A stretch of DNA of 64,000 nucleotides from positions 1,364,001 through 1,428,000 of the forward strand of contig NZ_JACHNE010000001.1 of assembly GCF_014205255.1 (NCBI RefSeq). The letters are read 5' to 3'. Each line of letters starts with the position of its first letter. Positions within the stretch are counted from its first letter, which is position 1. Below are positions 8,869-16,964 of this stretch, one piece after another. The notes under the pieces were generated by a model. That model had not been told where the DNA came from. It did no database searches and saw only the letters and a program-made list of their open reading frames with translations. The translations under genes were made by a program, and so were the position numbers. Source of the DNA: Streptomyces caelestis (GTDB taxonomy: Bacteria > Actinomycetota > Actinomycetes > Streptomycetales > Streptomycetaceae).

Positions 8869-8989
8869 GAAGCCACCACCCACGTTTCACACGCGGATCA
8901 CCGCAACTCCACTCACCCCAGCCCCGCGACGCGCGAAACACCCCCTCCACCCCACCCGAGGGTGTCCAACGAGCGCCACGAGAAGTAGG

Positions 8990-9013
8990 TTGTCGAAAAC
9001 GACAATCGTTTCA
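8990..9013. promoter_or_regulatory. Zur-like palindromic box
   Basis: TTGTCG-AAAA-CGACAA (8990-9005) is a perfect inverted repeat. It overlaps a second symmetric element, AAACG-ACAAT-CGTTT (8997-9011). The AT-rich GAAAACG...CGTTTC pattern resembles actinobacterial Zur boxes (TGAAAATGATTTTCA type). It ends 16 bases before the GTG of the methyltransferase gene, where a repressor would block transcription. Confidence 0.45.
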
Positions 9014-9029
9014 CTCTCTGGGGGTACTC

Positions 9030-9836
9030 GTGACCGCTCGACAGGCCACGATCGGTGAGCTGTTCAGCGCGGGTGCCGAGGAGTTCCACCGCTGGTCGCC
9101 GCTGCTGTGGGACCGGGTGGGGCAGGCCACGGCGGAGGCGCCGGCCCCAGCCCTCGGTGAACGGGTGCTCGATGCCTGCTGCGGGGCGGGGGCCTCGGCG
9201 CTGCCCGCCGCCCGTGCGGTCGGGGTCGGCGGGCTGGTCGACGCGGTCGACCTCTCCGGTGCCCTCGTCGCGCTCGGCGAGCGGCGCGCACGGCAGGAGG
9301 GCTTGGCCCACCTGCGGTTCCACCAGCACGACGTGACGTCATGGGCGGCGCCCGAGGGCGGCTACGACCTGGTGCAGTGCGCCCTGGGCGTGTTCTTCTT
9401 CCCCGACATGGACCGCGGCACCGCCCAGCTGGCCGGGCTCCTGCGGCCGGGTGGGCGGCTCGCGGTGACCGTATGGGAGAAGGGGGCGCTCGGCGGCTGG
9501 GGGCAGGCGTTCAAGAGCGCCGTCGAGACGGAGCGTGCCTGGCCGGGTTCGTCGCAGTCGGCCCGACTGGCCCGGATCGACACCTCCGACACGCTCGCCG
9601 CCTGGCTGGAGGGCCTCGGGCTGGGCGACGCCCGGGTCGTGCGCCGGGAGCTCGCCGTGCCTCTGACGCCCGCGACCGCCTGGGACCTGGCGGTGGGCAG
9701 CGGTACGCGCGCCCTGCTCGACGGGCTCGCGCCCGCCGCGGTGGAACGCGTGCGCACCCGCTTCACCGCCGCGCTGGAGGCATCCGCGGTGACGGACCTG
9801 GACGTGCGGATCCTGACCGGGACGGCCGTGGCATGA
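9030..9836 (+). CDS. Class I SAM-dependent methyltransferase
   Basis: 268 residues from a GTG at 9030, right after the palindromic box. SAM-binding motif I is LDACCGAGASALPAA, the acidic loop is VDAVDLSGALV, motif II/III is YDLVQCALGVFFFPD and LLRPGGRLAVTVW. It resembles UbiE/type-11 methyltransferases; substrate unknown. Its stop overlaps the start of the next gene (ATGA), so both form an operon. Being next to zinc import genes and behind a Zur-like box, it may act in zinc limitation, for example in making a metallophore or modifying a zinc-free substitute. That is inference. Confidence 0.8.
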   Translation: MTARQATIGELFSAGAEEFHRWSPLLWDRVGQATAEAPAPALGERVLDACCGAGASALPAARAVGVGGLVDAVDLSGALVALGERRARQEGLAHLRFHQHDVTSWAAPEGGYDLVQCALGVFFFPDMDRGTAQLAGLLRPGGRLAVTVWEKGALGGWGQAFKSAVETERAWPGSSQSARLARIDTSDTLAAWLEGLGLGDARVVRRELAVPLTPATAWDLAVGSGTRALLDGLAPAAVERVRTRFTAALEASAVTDLDVRILTGTAVA

Positions 9837-10243
9837 CCCAGCGGCCCCCTCACACCGCCGCCCGGCAGGCCGAGGGCTTCACGGCCGCGGTCTGCCGGGC
9901 CGAGGGCGGTTGCGGCGCGGCAGACGGCCGCGTCCTCGAAGCGCTGCGTACCGCCACCCGGCAGGTGCCGGGCGGGCTGCTGGTCGCCACCGGCTGTCTG
10001 GGCCGGCATCTGCACTGCCCTCACCACGAGGGCAACCAGGTGCCGCGCGCCGGCCACCGTGTGGTGGTCCAGCCGTGCACCCGGGACCGTACGCCGCTCG
10101 GACCTGCTCTGGCCTTCGGCCCGCTCACGGAGCCGGACCAGTCGGAGGCCCTGGCCGGCTGGCTGACGGAGGGCCTGCGCCAAGGCCGCCGCCCTCCGCG
10201 CCGTCTGCTGGCCGTACGACCGTCACGCCGTTCGGAGCGGTAG
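9833..10243 (+). CDS. Unknown Cys-containing protein, coupled to methyltransferase
   Basis: 136 residues, ATG overlapping the upstream TGA. Cysteines occur in VCRAEGGCG and in TGCLGRHLHCPHH, plus one in VVQPCTRD. This Cys/His spacing could bind a metal or an iron-sulfur cluster, as in thioredoxin-like [2Fe-2S] proteins, but it is not a clear match to that motif. The C-terminus is Arg-rich. Family not recognised. It converges on the zinc importer operon with about 70 bases between stops. Confidence 0.6.
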   Translation: MTQRPPHTAARQAEGFTAAVCRAEGGCGAADGRVLEALRTATRQVPGGLLVATGCLGRHLHCPHHEGNQVPRAGHRVVVQPCTRDRTPLGPALAFGPLTEPDQSEALAGWLTEGLRQGRRPPRRLLAVRPSRRSER

Positions 10244-10314
10244 CGGCAACGGACCCTCGTCAGAACGGAGTTCAGCGGGGCGGTGCCACCCTCCGGGGGC
10301 CGACGGGGTGGGTG

Positions 10315-11196
10315 TCACCGTCCGGCGGGCACGGGAGCCGCCCTGCCTGTCCGCCTGACGAGCCTCGTGAGGAGCCCGTGGCGGGGAGCCAGGCACCACG
10401 TGACGGCGAACAGGGCGGTGAGGACCACGACGACGGAACCGCCGGCGGCCAGGTCGTACGTGTACGAGACGTACAGGCCCGCGACGCCGCCCGCGCAGCC
10501 GATGAGCGAGGCCAGCAGGGTCATCGCCCACAGCCGCTCGGTGAGCATGCGGGCGGTGGCGGCCGGGGTGATGAGCAGGGCGAGGACGAGGATGTTGCCG
10601 ACCGCTTCCAGGGACATCACGATCGTCGTGGTCACGACGACGTACAGCGCCAGGTCGAGGCGGAACACCGGCAGGCCCGCGGCGCGTGCCGTCTCGCGGT
10701 CGAGGCTGACGGCGACCAGCTCCTTGCCGATCGCGACCACGACCAGGACCAGCACCGCGCCGATCACAGCCACCGTCCAGACGTCGGACGCGCTCACCGC
10801 CAGCACCTGCCCGAACAGGAAGGACGACAGGTCCGTCGTCCAGCTGTCGCGCGTGGAGACCAGCACGATGCCCAGCCCGAACGCGAAGGCGAAGAAGACG
10901 CCGATCACGGTGTCCTCCTTCAGCCGCCGGTTCTGGGAGACGAAGGCGATCAGCACCGCCGTGGTGATGCCGGCCGCCGCCCCGCCGAGAAGCAGGTTGC
11001 CCTCGAAGGCGTAGGCGAGCGCGACGCCCGGGAACGCGGAGTGGGCGACGGCGTCGCCGATGAACGCCATGCCGCGCAGCACGACGTACACGCCGACGAC
11101 GCCACACACCAGGCCGATGACGGCTGCCACGGCGAACGCCCGTCGCATGAAGGGAAGTTGCCAGGGGTCGGTGAAGAACGCGAGCAGGTCGGTCAT
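10315..11196 (-). CDS. Anchored-repeat-type zinc/manganese ABC transporter permease
   Basis: 293 residues with about eight to nine membrane segments. It carries ABC-3 family features such as MAFIGDAVAHSAFPGVALAYAFEG and the EAA-like VGNILVLALLITPAATARM. This family (ZnuB/MntC type) imports Zn2+ or Mn2+. Last gene of the 15164-10315 operon and overlaps the ATPase stop by 4 bases (ATGA). The surface repeat protein and the repeat-containing receptor in the same operon identify the anchored-repeat actinobacterial subtype. Confidence 0.87.
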   Translation of the reverse strand: MTDLLAFFTDPWQLPFMRRAFAVAAVIGLVCGVVGVYVVLRGMAFIGDAVAHSAFPGVALAYAFEGNLLLGGAAAGITTAVLIAFVSQNRRLKEDTVIGVFFAFAFGLGIVLVSTRDSWTTDLSSFLFGQVLAVSASDVWTVAVIGAVLVLVVVAIGKELVAVSLDRETARAAGLPVFRLDLALYVVVTTTIVMSLEAVGNILVLALLITPAATARMLTERLWAMTLLASLIGCAGGVAGLYVSYTYDLAAGGSVVVVLTALFAVTWCLAPRHGLLTRLVRRTGRAAPVPAGR

Positions 11197-11954
11197 GACG
11201 CGGTCACCGTGCCGATCGCGCGGTCGAGGCCGAAGGCGCGCAGCATCTGGTCGGGGTCGGCGAGGAGTTCGGGGCCGCCTTCGGCCACGACCGTGCGGTT
11301 GATCAGCGCCACCCGGTGGCAGGTGCGGGCGGCGGCCGCCAGGTCGTGGGTGGTCATCAACAGTGCCCTGCCTTCCGCGGCCAGCCGGCCGAACAACTCG
11401 TTCAACAGCTCCTGGGTGGGGACGTCGACGCCGGTGAACGGTTCGTCGAGGAGCAGGATGCGCGGGCCGGCGGCCAGGGCGCGGGCCACCAGGACCCGCT
11501 GCCGCTGGCCGCCTGACAGTTCCCCGATCGGGCGCCGGCGCAGAGCGGTGAGCCCGGTCAGCTCCAGGGCCTCGGCCACCGCCGCCCGGTCCGCCGCGCC
11601 CGGGCGGCGCAGCCAGCCCAGCTGCCGGGTACGGCCGGTGAGGACCGCTCCCGCGATGTCGACGGGGAAGTCCCAGGCGAACTCGTGCCGTTGGGGCACG
11701 TAGCCGATCCGCTGCCCGGCCCGGCGCCCGGTCCGGCCCTCCACGGCCACCTCTCCCCCGGCCAGTGGAACCAGCCCGAGCACGGCCCGCAGCAAGGTCG
11801 TCTTGCCGGCGCCGTTGGGCCCGATGAGCCCGACCAGTTCTCCCGCGCCGACGGACAGATCGGCCCGTTCCAGGGCGGTTCGCCCGCCGAGGACGACGGT
11901 GGCGCCCGTGACCCTCAGCAGGGGGCCCGTGCGGTCTGCCGGTCGGTCAGCCAC
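11193..11954 (-). CDS. Anchored-repeat-type ABC transporter ATP-binding protein
   Basis: 253 residues from a GTG at 11954, chosen because AGGAGG stands 7 bases upstream; the start overlaps the surface-protein stop by 8 bases. Walker A is GPNGAGKTT, Q-loop in GYVPQRHEFAW, signature ELSGGQRQ, Walker B ILLLDEPFTGVD, H-loop TTHDLAAA. It belongs to the ZnuC/MntB group and energises the adjacent permease. Confidence 0.9.
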   Translation of the reverse strand: MADRPADRTGPLLRVTGATVVLGGRTALERADLSVGAGELVGLIGPNGAGKTTLLRAVLGLVPLAGGEVAVEGRTGRRAGQRIGYVPQRHEFAWDFPVDIAGAVLTGRTRQLGWLRRPGAADRAAVAEALELTGLTALRRRPIGELSGGQRQRVLVARALAAGPRILLLDEPFTGVDVPTQELLNELFGRLAAEGRALLMTTHDLAAAARTCHRVALINRTVVAEGGPELLADPDQMLRAFGLDRAIGTVTAS

Positions 11955-13584
11955 GTGCGGTCCTCCTGCGTCGGGCGGCCAGCACGGACGCGGCGCCCAG
12001 GGTGGTGAGCGCGGCGGCCGCGGTTCCCAGCAGCAACGTCTGGCCCGCGCCGGTGGAGGCCATCGAGCCGTCGCCGGAGCCGTCGGTCGAGGTGCCGCCG
12101 GTGGAGCCGGAACCGGAGCCGGAGTCGGAACCGGCCGTCGAGCCCGAGCCGCTCGTGTCCGAGCCTGTGTCCGGGGAGCCGGAGGTCCCCGGGCTTCCCT
12201 TGCCCGAGCCGTCGCCCGGCGCCACGGTACCGGGGTCGGTGTCACCGACCGCGAACGTCACCGTCTCCGTGTCGGAGACCTTCGTACCGTTCGCGAGCGT
12301 CCCGCTCATCCTGAAGGTCAGCCGGTAGACGCCCTCCTTGCTGAACGCCCAGCCTCCGTGTGCGTGTGAGTTGGCCGGGACGGTGAAGGAGTCCGGTACA
12401 CCGTCCCCGCTGTTGAACAGGACGGTCGCGCCGGACAGGCCGTCGTAGTTGTAGAGGGCGTAGCTGCCGGGGCCGGCCACCTTGGTCAGGGCGAAGTCGA
12501 CGCCGCCCCTGGTGGCTCCGGCGGCGATGTTGTCGGTGGACCAGCCGGGCCAGAGCAGGCCGTCCTGCTGGACCTGGTCGAGCAGCCAGACCGGGTCGCC
12601 CTCCTTGCCGAGGAAGGCGAAGTCGTCACTGGCCGGGATCGTCTTCTTGGCGGCCGGTTTGACGTGCAGCACCACGGAGGAGGGTTCGCGCCAGGTGGTC
12701 TTCCCGGCGATGGTGCCGTCCTTGATGTGGATCTGCAGCTTCCGGTCGACGACCCGTGCGGCGAGGTCGATGTGCCCTTCGTCGAGTGTCTTCTTCGTGC
12801 TGACGACGGTGGCGTCCGCCGCGTCTGCCGGGGCGGCTGCCACAGCGGGCTTCCGTGCCCCGGCTTCCGGAGCGGTGGCGGGCGGCTCGGCCGTCTCAGG
12901 GTTCCCGGCGCTGTCGGCCGATGGCGTCTCTCGCGGCGCCTCCGCATCGGTCGCGGGCTCCTGCGTGGCCCGCTCGATGGCCTCGTCGCCGACGAGGACC
13001 GTGTACGTCTCCCCGGAGCTGCTCGGCTGCTCGCCGTCGGCAGAGCCGGTCTCGGTGGCCAAGGTGAGGGTGTACGTGCCGGGGGCGGCGAACACCCACC
13101 GTGTGCCCTCCCCGCCGGTGCCGGCCGGCAGGTCGTGGCCGTCCGGCAGGTCGTGCCCGCTGTCGAAGCGCACGACCGGTTCGCCGTCCCCGTTCAGGTC
13201 GTACCCGACCAGCGCGCCCGGGCCTTCCACTCCGGTGAGCGACCGGCGCACAGCGTCTGCCGCCTTCCACGTCGTGTCCCAGGGGGCGTCCGCCAACTCC
13301 CAGATGACCGCGCCCGGTTCACCGAGAAAGCGGTACGTCTCGTCGTTCGGCAGGGCGGTCCGGTGAGTGTCGTCGACCTCGACGGGCCGGTCCTGCGCGT
13401 CGAGCGCAGCCCGCTGCCCGCCCTGGACGATCTGCCCGGCGGCCGTGGTCGCGCCGGGTTCCGGGGCCGCACCGAGGGCCATCGCCCCGATCGCGGCGAG
13501 TGCCACGGCCGCGGCGATCCGCTGACGTCTTCCTGCTGTGCCCGTCATGCCCTCGTGCCCCTCATGCCTTCGGTGGCCCCTCAT
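11947..13584 (-). CDS. Surface-anchored repeat protein associated with zinc ABC transporter
   Basis: About 545 residues. A signal peptide lies near the N-terminus (RIAAAVALAAIGAMALGAA). Two actinobacterial wall-repeat domains follow. The second (about residues 285-465) shows the family pattern ending SHAHGGWAFSKEGVYRLTF and DTETVTFAVGDTDP; the first is degenerate and lacks the HxH part. A Gly/Ser/Thr/Pro-rich linker then leads to MASTGAG, a hydrophobic segment and a basic tail (RRRRTARG), i.e. a sortase-type wall anchor. The domain type is known as the choice-of-anchor M or transporter-associated surface repeat. The start is uncertain: ATG at 13584 with GGGGAG upstream is preferred; TTG 13593 or ATG 13548 are possible. 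It likely presents or retains metal at the wall. Confidence 0.8.
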   Translation of the reverse strand: MRGHRRHEGHEGMTGTAGRRQRIAAAVALAAIGAMALGAAPEPGATTAAGQIVQGGQRAALDAQDRPVEVDDTHRTALPNDETYRFLGEPGAVIWELADAPWDTTWKAADAVRRSLTGVEGPGALVGYDLNGDGEPVVRFDSGHDLPDGHDLPAGTGGEGTRWVFAAPGTYTLTLATETGSADGEQPSSSGETYTVLVGDEAIERATQEPATDAEAPRETPSADSAGNPETAEPPATAPEAGARKPAVAAAPADAADATVVSTKKTLDEGHIDLAARVVDRKLQIHIKDGTIAGKTTWREPSSVVLHVKPAAKKTIPASDDFAFLGKEGDPVWLLDQVQQDGLLWPGWSTDNIAAGATRGGVDFALTKVAGPGSYALYNYDGLSGATVLFNSGDGVPDSFTVPANSHAHGGWAFSKEGVYRLTFRMSGTLANGTKVSDTETVTFAVGDTDPGTVAPGDGSGKGSPGTSGSPDTGSDTSGSGSTAGSDSGSGSGSTGGTSTDGSGDGSMASTGAGQTLLLGTAAAALTTLGAASVLAARRRRTARG

Positions 13585-13589
13585 CGGGT

Positions 13590-15164
13590 TCAACTCCCCT
13601 CCCCGCCCAGGCAGCGGGCCAGTTCCTTGGCGTTGTGGCGCATCATCGCCACGTAGTCGTGGACCCTGTCGTCGAAGGAGTCGCCATAGATCGTGCAGAT
13701 CCCGACCCCCTCGTCCTCGGCGACCCGGCGCAGTACGTCGGCGCGGGCGGCGAGATTGGGTTCCAGGAAGACCGCCGGGACCTTCTTCTCCTGGATGGTG
13801 TCGCCGAGTTGCTCCACCTCGGCCGCGCTCGGCTCCTGGTTGGGCACGGGGACGACGAAGCCCGCGACCTCCATGCCGTAGGCCTTGGCGAGGTAGCCGA
13901 AGGCGTCGTGCGTGGTGATGAGCTTGCGATTGGCCTCGGGGATGGTGGCGAGGGTGCTCGCGACCTCCTTGTCCAGCGCGGCCAGCCGCTTCAGGTACTG
14001 TCCGGCGCCGCGCTCGTAGGCCTCGCGGCCGTCCGGGTCGGCCTTGGCCAGCTCGGCCTCGACACGCCGCACGTAGGCCTCCGCGTTGGCGACGTCCGCC
14101 CAGGCGTGCGGGTCCATCTCGCCGTGCACGTGCTTGCCGATGACGGCCTGCGGCAGCACCCAGATGTCGGCTCCGGGCGCGCCGAGGAAGCGGTACGCCT
14201 GCTCCTTCGGCACGGTGTCCTTCGCCTTGTCCGGTACGGACACGGCGACCTCGTCCGCCGGGTGGTGCACCGTGCCGCCGGTCCTCTCGTCGTCCGTCCG
14301 TACGGACAACTGGTGCTTCTCGGCATTCAGCGCGACATCGGCGTGGCCGGTGCCGAGCAGCTTCTTCCCCTCGGCGCCCGCGTCGCCCATGCCGCCCACC
14401 GCGAACGTGATGGTCCCGCTGCCGGACTCGGTGCGCTCGCCCTCCAGGGACTCGATCTCTCCTCGGACAGCGAGCTTGTACGTACCGGGCTTGGTGAACA
14501 CCCAGTTGACGTGGGTGTGTGCCTCGGGCGGCAGGGTGAAGGAGTCCTTGGCGTCGAGGCCGTCGGCTGAGTCGATGTAGCTGCGCGGGGTGCCGAGCGT
14601 GTCGGTGAGGTAGACGTGCAGATCGCCCGGCCCCTCCAGCTCCGTGGCGGTGATACGGACCTGTGCTCCGTCTCCGGCGACCTCGCCCTCCACCGCCCAG
14701 CCGAGCCAGAGCACGTCCAGGCCGAGGTCCTCCTCCAGCTTGATGACCGTGCCGCCGTACTGCTCCAGCTTCTCGCTGATCGGCACCTTGGGCGTGCCCT
14801 TACGGGCGTTGCTGTGCACCATCTTCATGATCCCGGGCTCCTCCAGCAGCAGCCCGTTGCTGAAGACGAGGTCGGCCTTGGCGACCTTGGCGGCGTCGCC
14901 GGGGCTCGGTTCGTAGGAGTGGGGGTCGCCGTGGTGCGGCACGATCGAGGTGACCTCGACCCGGTCGCCGCCGACCTGGCGGACCAGGTCGGCGATGATC
15001 CCGGTCGTCGTGGACACCGTCAGCTTGTCACCGTCCCCGCCCGCGCCCGCACCGCCGCATCCGGCGAGCAGTGTGGTGGCGGCGAGCAGGGCGGTCGTCG
15101 TGCGTAGGACGGTTGTCGTGGTGCGTAGGGGCGCCCGCTCGGGGGCTGGTCTCGGGGCCCGCAT
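13590..15164 (-). CDS. Zinc/manganese ABC transporter substrate-binding lipoprotein with inserted wall-repeat domain
   Basis: 524 residues, far longer than the ~310 of ordinary ZnuA proteins. Lipobox LLAGC near residue 35. The N-terminal lobe contains VPHHGDPHSYEPSPGD and the C-terminal lobe contains HVHGEMDPHAW, TTHDAFGYLAKAYG and FLEPNLA; together these give the His/Glu/Asp metal site of cluster A-I receptors. Between the lobes (roughly residues 140-340) a complete actinobacterial wall-repeat domain is inserted, with THVNWVFTKPGTYKLAV and ITFAVGGMG. The inserted repeat matches those of the neighbouring surface proteins and marks the anchored-repeat transporter subtype. The stop lies just before the surface-protein start. 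Substrate zinc is inferred from context. Confidence 0.88.
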   Translation of the reverse strand: MRAPRPAPERAPLRTTTTVLRTTTALLAATTLLAGCGGAGAGGDGDKLTVSTTTGIIADLVRQVGGDRVEVTSIVPHHGDPHSYEPSPGDAAKVAKADLVFSNGLLLEEPGIMKMVHSNARKGTPKVPISEKLEQYGGTVIKLEEDLGLDVLWLGWAVEGEVAGDGAQVRITATELEGPGDLHVYLTDTLGTPRSYIDSADGLDAKDSFTLPPEAHTHVNWVFTKPGTYKLAVRGEIESLEGERTESGSGTITFAVGGMGDAGAEGKKLLGTGHADVALNAEKHQLSVRTDDERTGGTVHHPADEVAVSVPDKAKDTVPKEQAYRFLGAPGADIWVLPQAVIGKHVHGEMDPHAWADVANAEAYVRRVEAELAKADPDGREAYERGAGQYLKRLAALDKEVASTLATIPEANRKLITTHDAFGYLAKAYGMEVAGFVVPVPNQEPSAAEVEQLGDTIQEKKVPAVFLEPNLAARADVLRRVAEDEGVGICTIYGDSFDDRVHDYVAMMRHNAKELARCLGGEGS

Positions 15165-15194
15165 GGGGGCTCCTCCTTCTTCTTCAGACCTGTG

Positions 15195-15264
15195 GGCCCT
15201 GGTCAGGGCCGATGGGTCGCGTGCGGCGGACCGGGGGCTGCCACGACTCCGGTCCGCCGCACGC
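15195..15264 (-). terminator. Two hairpins separating the repeat-protein operon from the importer operon
   Basis: GCGTGCGGCGGACCGG at 15219-15234 pairs perfectly with 15249-15264 across a 14-base loop. A second small hairpin, GGCCCT-GGTC-AGGGCC, lies at 15195-15210. They lie after the stop of the 563-residue surface protein and before the receptor start. The larger one is a strong candidate terminator that may allow partial read-through. Confidence 0.65.
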
Positions 15265-15272
15265 GGGGTGCG

Positions 15273-16964
15273 TCAGCCGACGCGACGGTGGCGGCGTACG
15301 GCGAGGAAGGCGGCCGCACCCGTGAACACCGCGGCCAGCGCCGCGGCGAACGGCACCAGCACGCCCGCGCCCGTGGCGGCGAGCCCGCCCCCGCTCACGC
15401 TCCCGGTCGAACCGCCGGCCGAACCGGTGCTGCCGCCCCCCGAGCCGCCCGTTCCGCTGCCGCCGCCGCTCGGCGAGCCGGACGCGGACGGCGGCACATC
15501 GGCCGAAGGAGCGGCCGACGCCGACGGCGAGCCGCCGGCGGTGGAGGTGGCGGTGCCGGACGGCGAGGCGGTGACGGTGGGCGTCGCCGTGGGCTCGCCG
15601 CCCGCGCCCGGGGGCACGGTCGACGGGTCGACGTCACCCACCGCCCACGCCAGGGTCTCGGTGTCGCTGACCTTGGTGCCGTCGGCGAGAGTCGCGCCGA
15701 CGGTGAAGGTCAGGCGGTACACGCCCTCCTTGGTGAAGGTCCAGTTCCAGTGGCTGTGCGCGTGGACGGAGTGCGGGAGGCCGTCGGGCAGCCCGTCGCC
15801 GCTGTTGAGCCTGACGTCGACGGAACCGAACGAGTCCGAGTTGAACACGGCCACCGCGCCCGGCCCTTGCACCTTGTCGAGCCGGTAGGTGATGTCTCCG
15901 TCGATGTCGGCCCTGGCGTACTCCTCGGTGCTCCAGCCGGGCCACACCAGCCCGTCGATCTGCTGCAGCGGCAGCCACCACACGGGGTCGCCGGCCTTCC
16001 CCAGGAACCCGTGCCCCTCGGGGACCCGCCGCTTGGCCGCGGGCTTCACGTGCAGCACGACCTCGTCCGGCTCGTACCACTCGTGGTCGGACGCCGTGCC
16101 TTCTTTGATCTGGAACCGCAGCGAGCCGTCCACCGGCCGGGCGGCGAGGTCGATGTGGCCGTTGTCGATGACGTGCCCGGTGGGTGCGGTGGCGGTCGGG
16201 GTCGTGCTGTTCGACGGCGCGGCCGAACCCGTCGGGTTGCCAGGAGTCGGGGTCGTGCCGTCGCCCGGCAGTACCTCGGCCGGGTCGGTGTCGTCGCCGA
16301 CGACCACGGCGAGGGTCTCGGTGTCGCTGACGCCGCCGACGGTCACCGTGAGGGTGAGCCGGTAGACGCCCTCTGCCGTGAACGCCCAGGTGGGGACGGC
16401 GCGTTCCTGGTCCGCGGTCAGAGTGAACGAACGGTGCGCGCTGTCACCGCTGTTGAGGTGCTGCACCGCGTTCTCGTCGTTGTTGTCCATGTCGCGGGTG
16501 TAGGTGTAGAGCGCGAAGTGCCCGGGGCCCTCGAAGCCCGAGAGCTTCACCTCCGTGTCGCCGCCCGCCTCGGTGCCGTTCCAGCCCGGTTCCGGGGCGA
16601 AGATCTGGCCCGCGTTGTGCCAGCCGTTGAGGAAGTAGGCGTCGACCAGATCCCCGATGATCGGGTACGCCGGTGAGATCACGGACTCCTTGGTCGCCGG
16701 TCCGGCGTGCACCACGATGTCGGAGGGGTCGCGGGTGGTCTCCGTGTCCCCGCCGCGGTCGTCGAGCTGCAACTCCGGCTTGCCGTCGACCAGCCGGGGA
16801 GTGAGGTCGAACTCGCCCTCGCCGAGGACGACGGCACCGCCGGCGGCGCGGGCTCCCCCGCTGCCGCCGACGGCCAGCCCTGCCGCGCCCATGAGCACCG
16901 CGGTCGCCGCGGTCACCGCCGCGGCGGTGAAGGCGCGTCTGCTTCCGCGCGTCAGGGCTCGCAT
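15273..16964 (-). CDS. Two-repeat surface protein with LAATG sortase-E-like anchor
   Basis: 563 residues. A signal peptide (RRAFTAAAVTAATAVLMGAAGLAVGG) is followed by two actinobacterial wall-repeat domains: about residues 45-225 (ends PTWAFTAEGVYRLTLTV, DTETLAVVVGDDTDP) and 265-445 (ends HSHWNWTFTKEGVYRLTFTV, DTETLAWAVGDVDP). A long Ser/Gly/Thr/Pro linker leads to LAATG, a hydrophobic helix and RRHRRVG. LAxTG is the motif used by class E sortases in Streptomyces, so covalent wall attachment is likely. Start ATG at 16964 overlaps the stop of the preceding gene by one base (TGATG). It probably works with the metal importers on either side. Confidence 0.82.
   Translation of the reverse strand: MRALTRGSRRAFTAAAVTAATAVLMGAAGLAVGGSGGARAAGGAVVLGEGEFDLTPRLVDGKPELQLDDRGGDTETTRDPSDIVVHAGPATKESVISPAYPIIGDLVDAYFLNGWHNAGQIFAPEPGWNGTEAGGDTEVKLSGFEGPGHFALYTYTRDMDNNDENAVQHLNSGDSAHRSFTLTADQERAVPTWAFTAEGVYRLTLTVTVGGVSDTETLAVVVGDDTDPAEVLPGDGTTPTPGNPTGSAAPSNSTTPTATAPTGHVIDNGHIDLAARPVDGSLRFQIKEGTASDHEWYEPDEVVLHVKPAAKRRVPEGHGFLGKAGDPVWWLPLQQIDGLVWPGWSTEEYARADIDGDITYRLDKVQGPGAVAVFNSDSFGSVDVRLNSGDGLPDGLPHSVHAHSHWNWTFTKEGVYRLTFTVGATLADGTKVSDTETLAWAVGDVDPSTVPPGAGGEPTATPTVTASPSGTATSTAGGSPSASAAPSADVPPSASGSPSGGGSGTGGSGGGSTGSAGGSTGSVSGGGLAATGAGVLVPFAAALAAVFTGAAAFLAVRRHRRVG

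Noticed and set aside
8248..8988. Long plus-strand frame across the His-rich gene
   Set aside because: It is the mirror of the His codon pattern on the other strand; no domain, and the duplicated module is clearly encoded on the minus strand.
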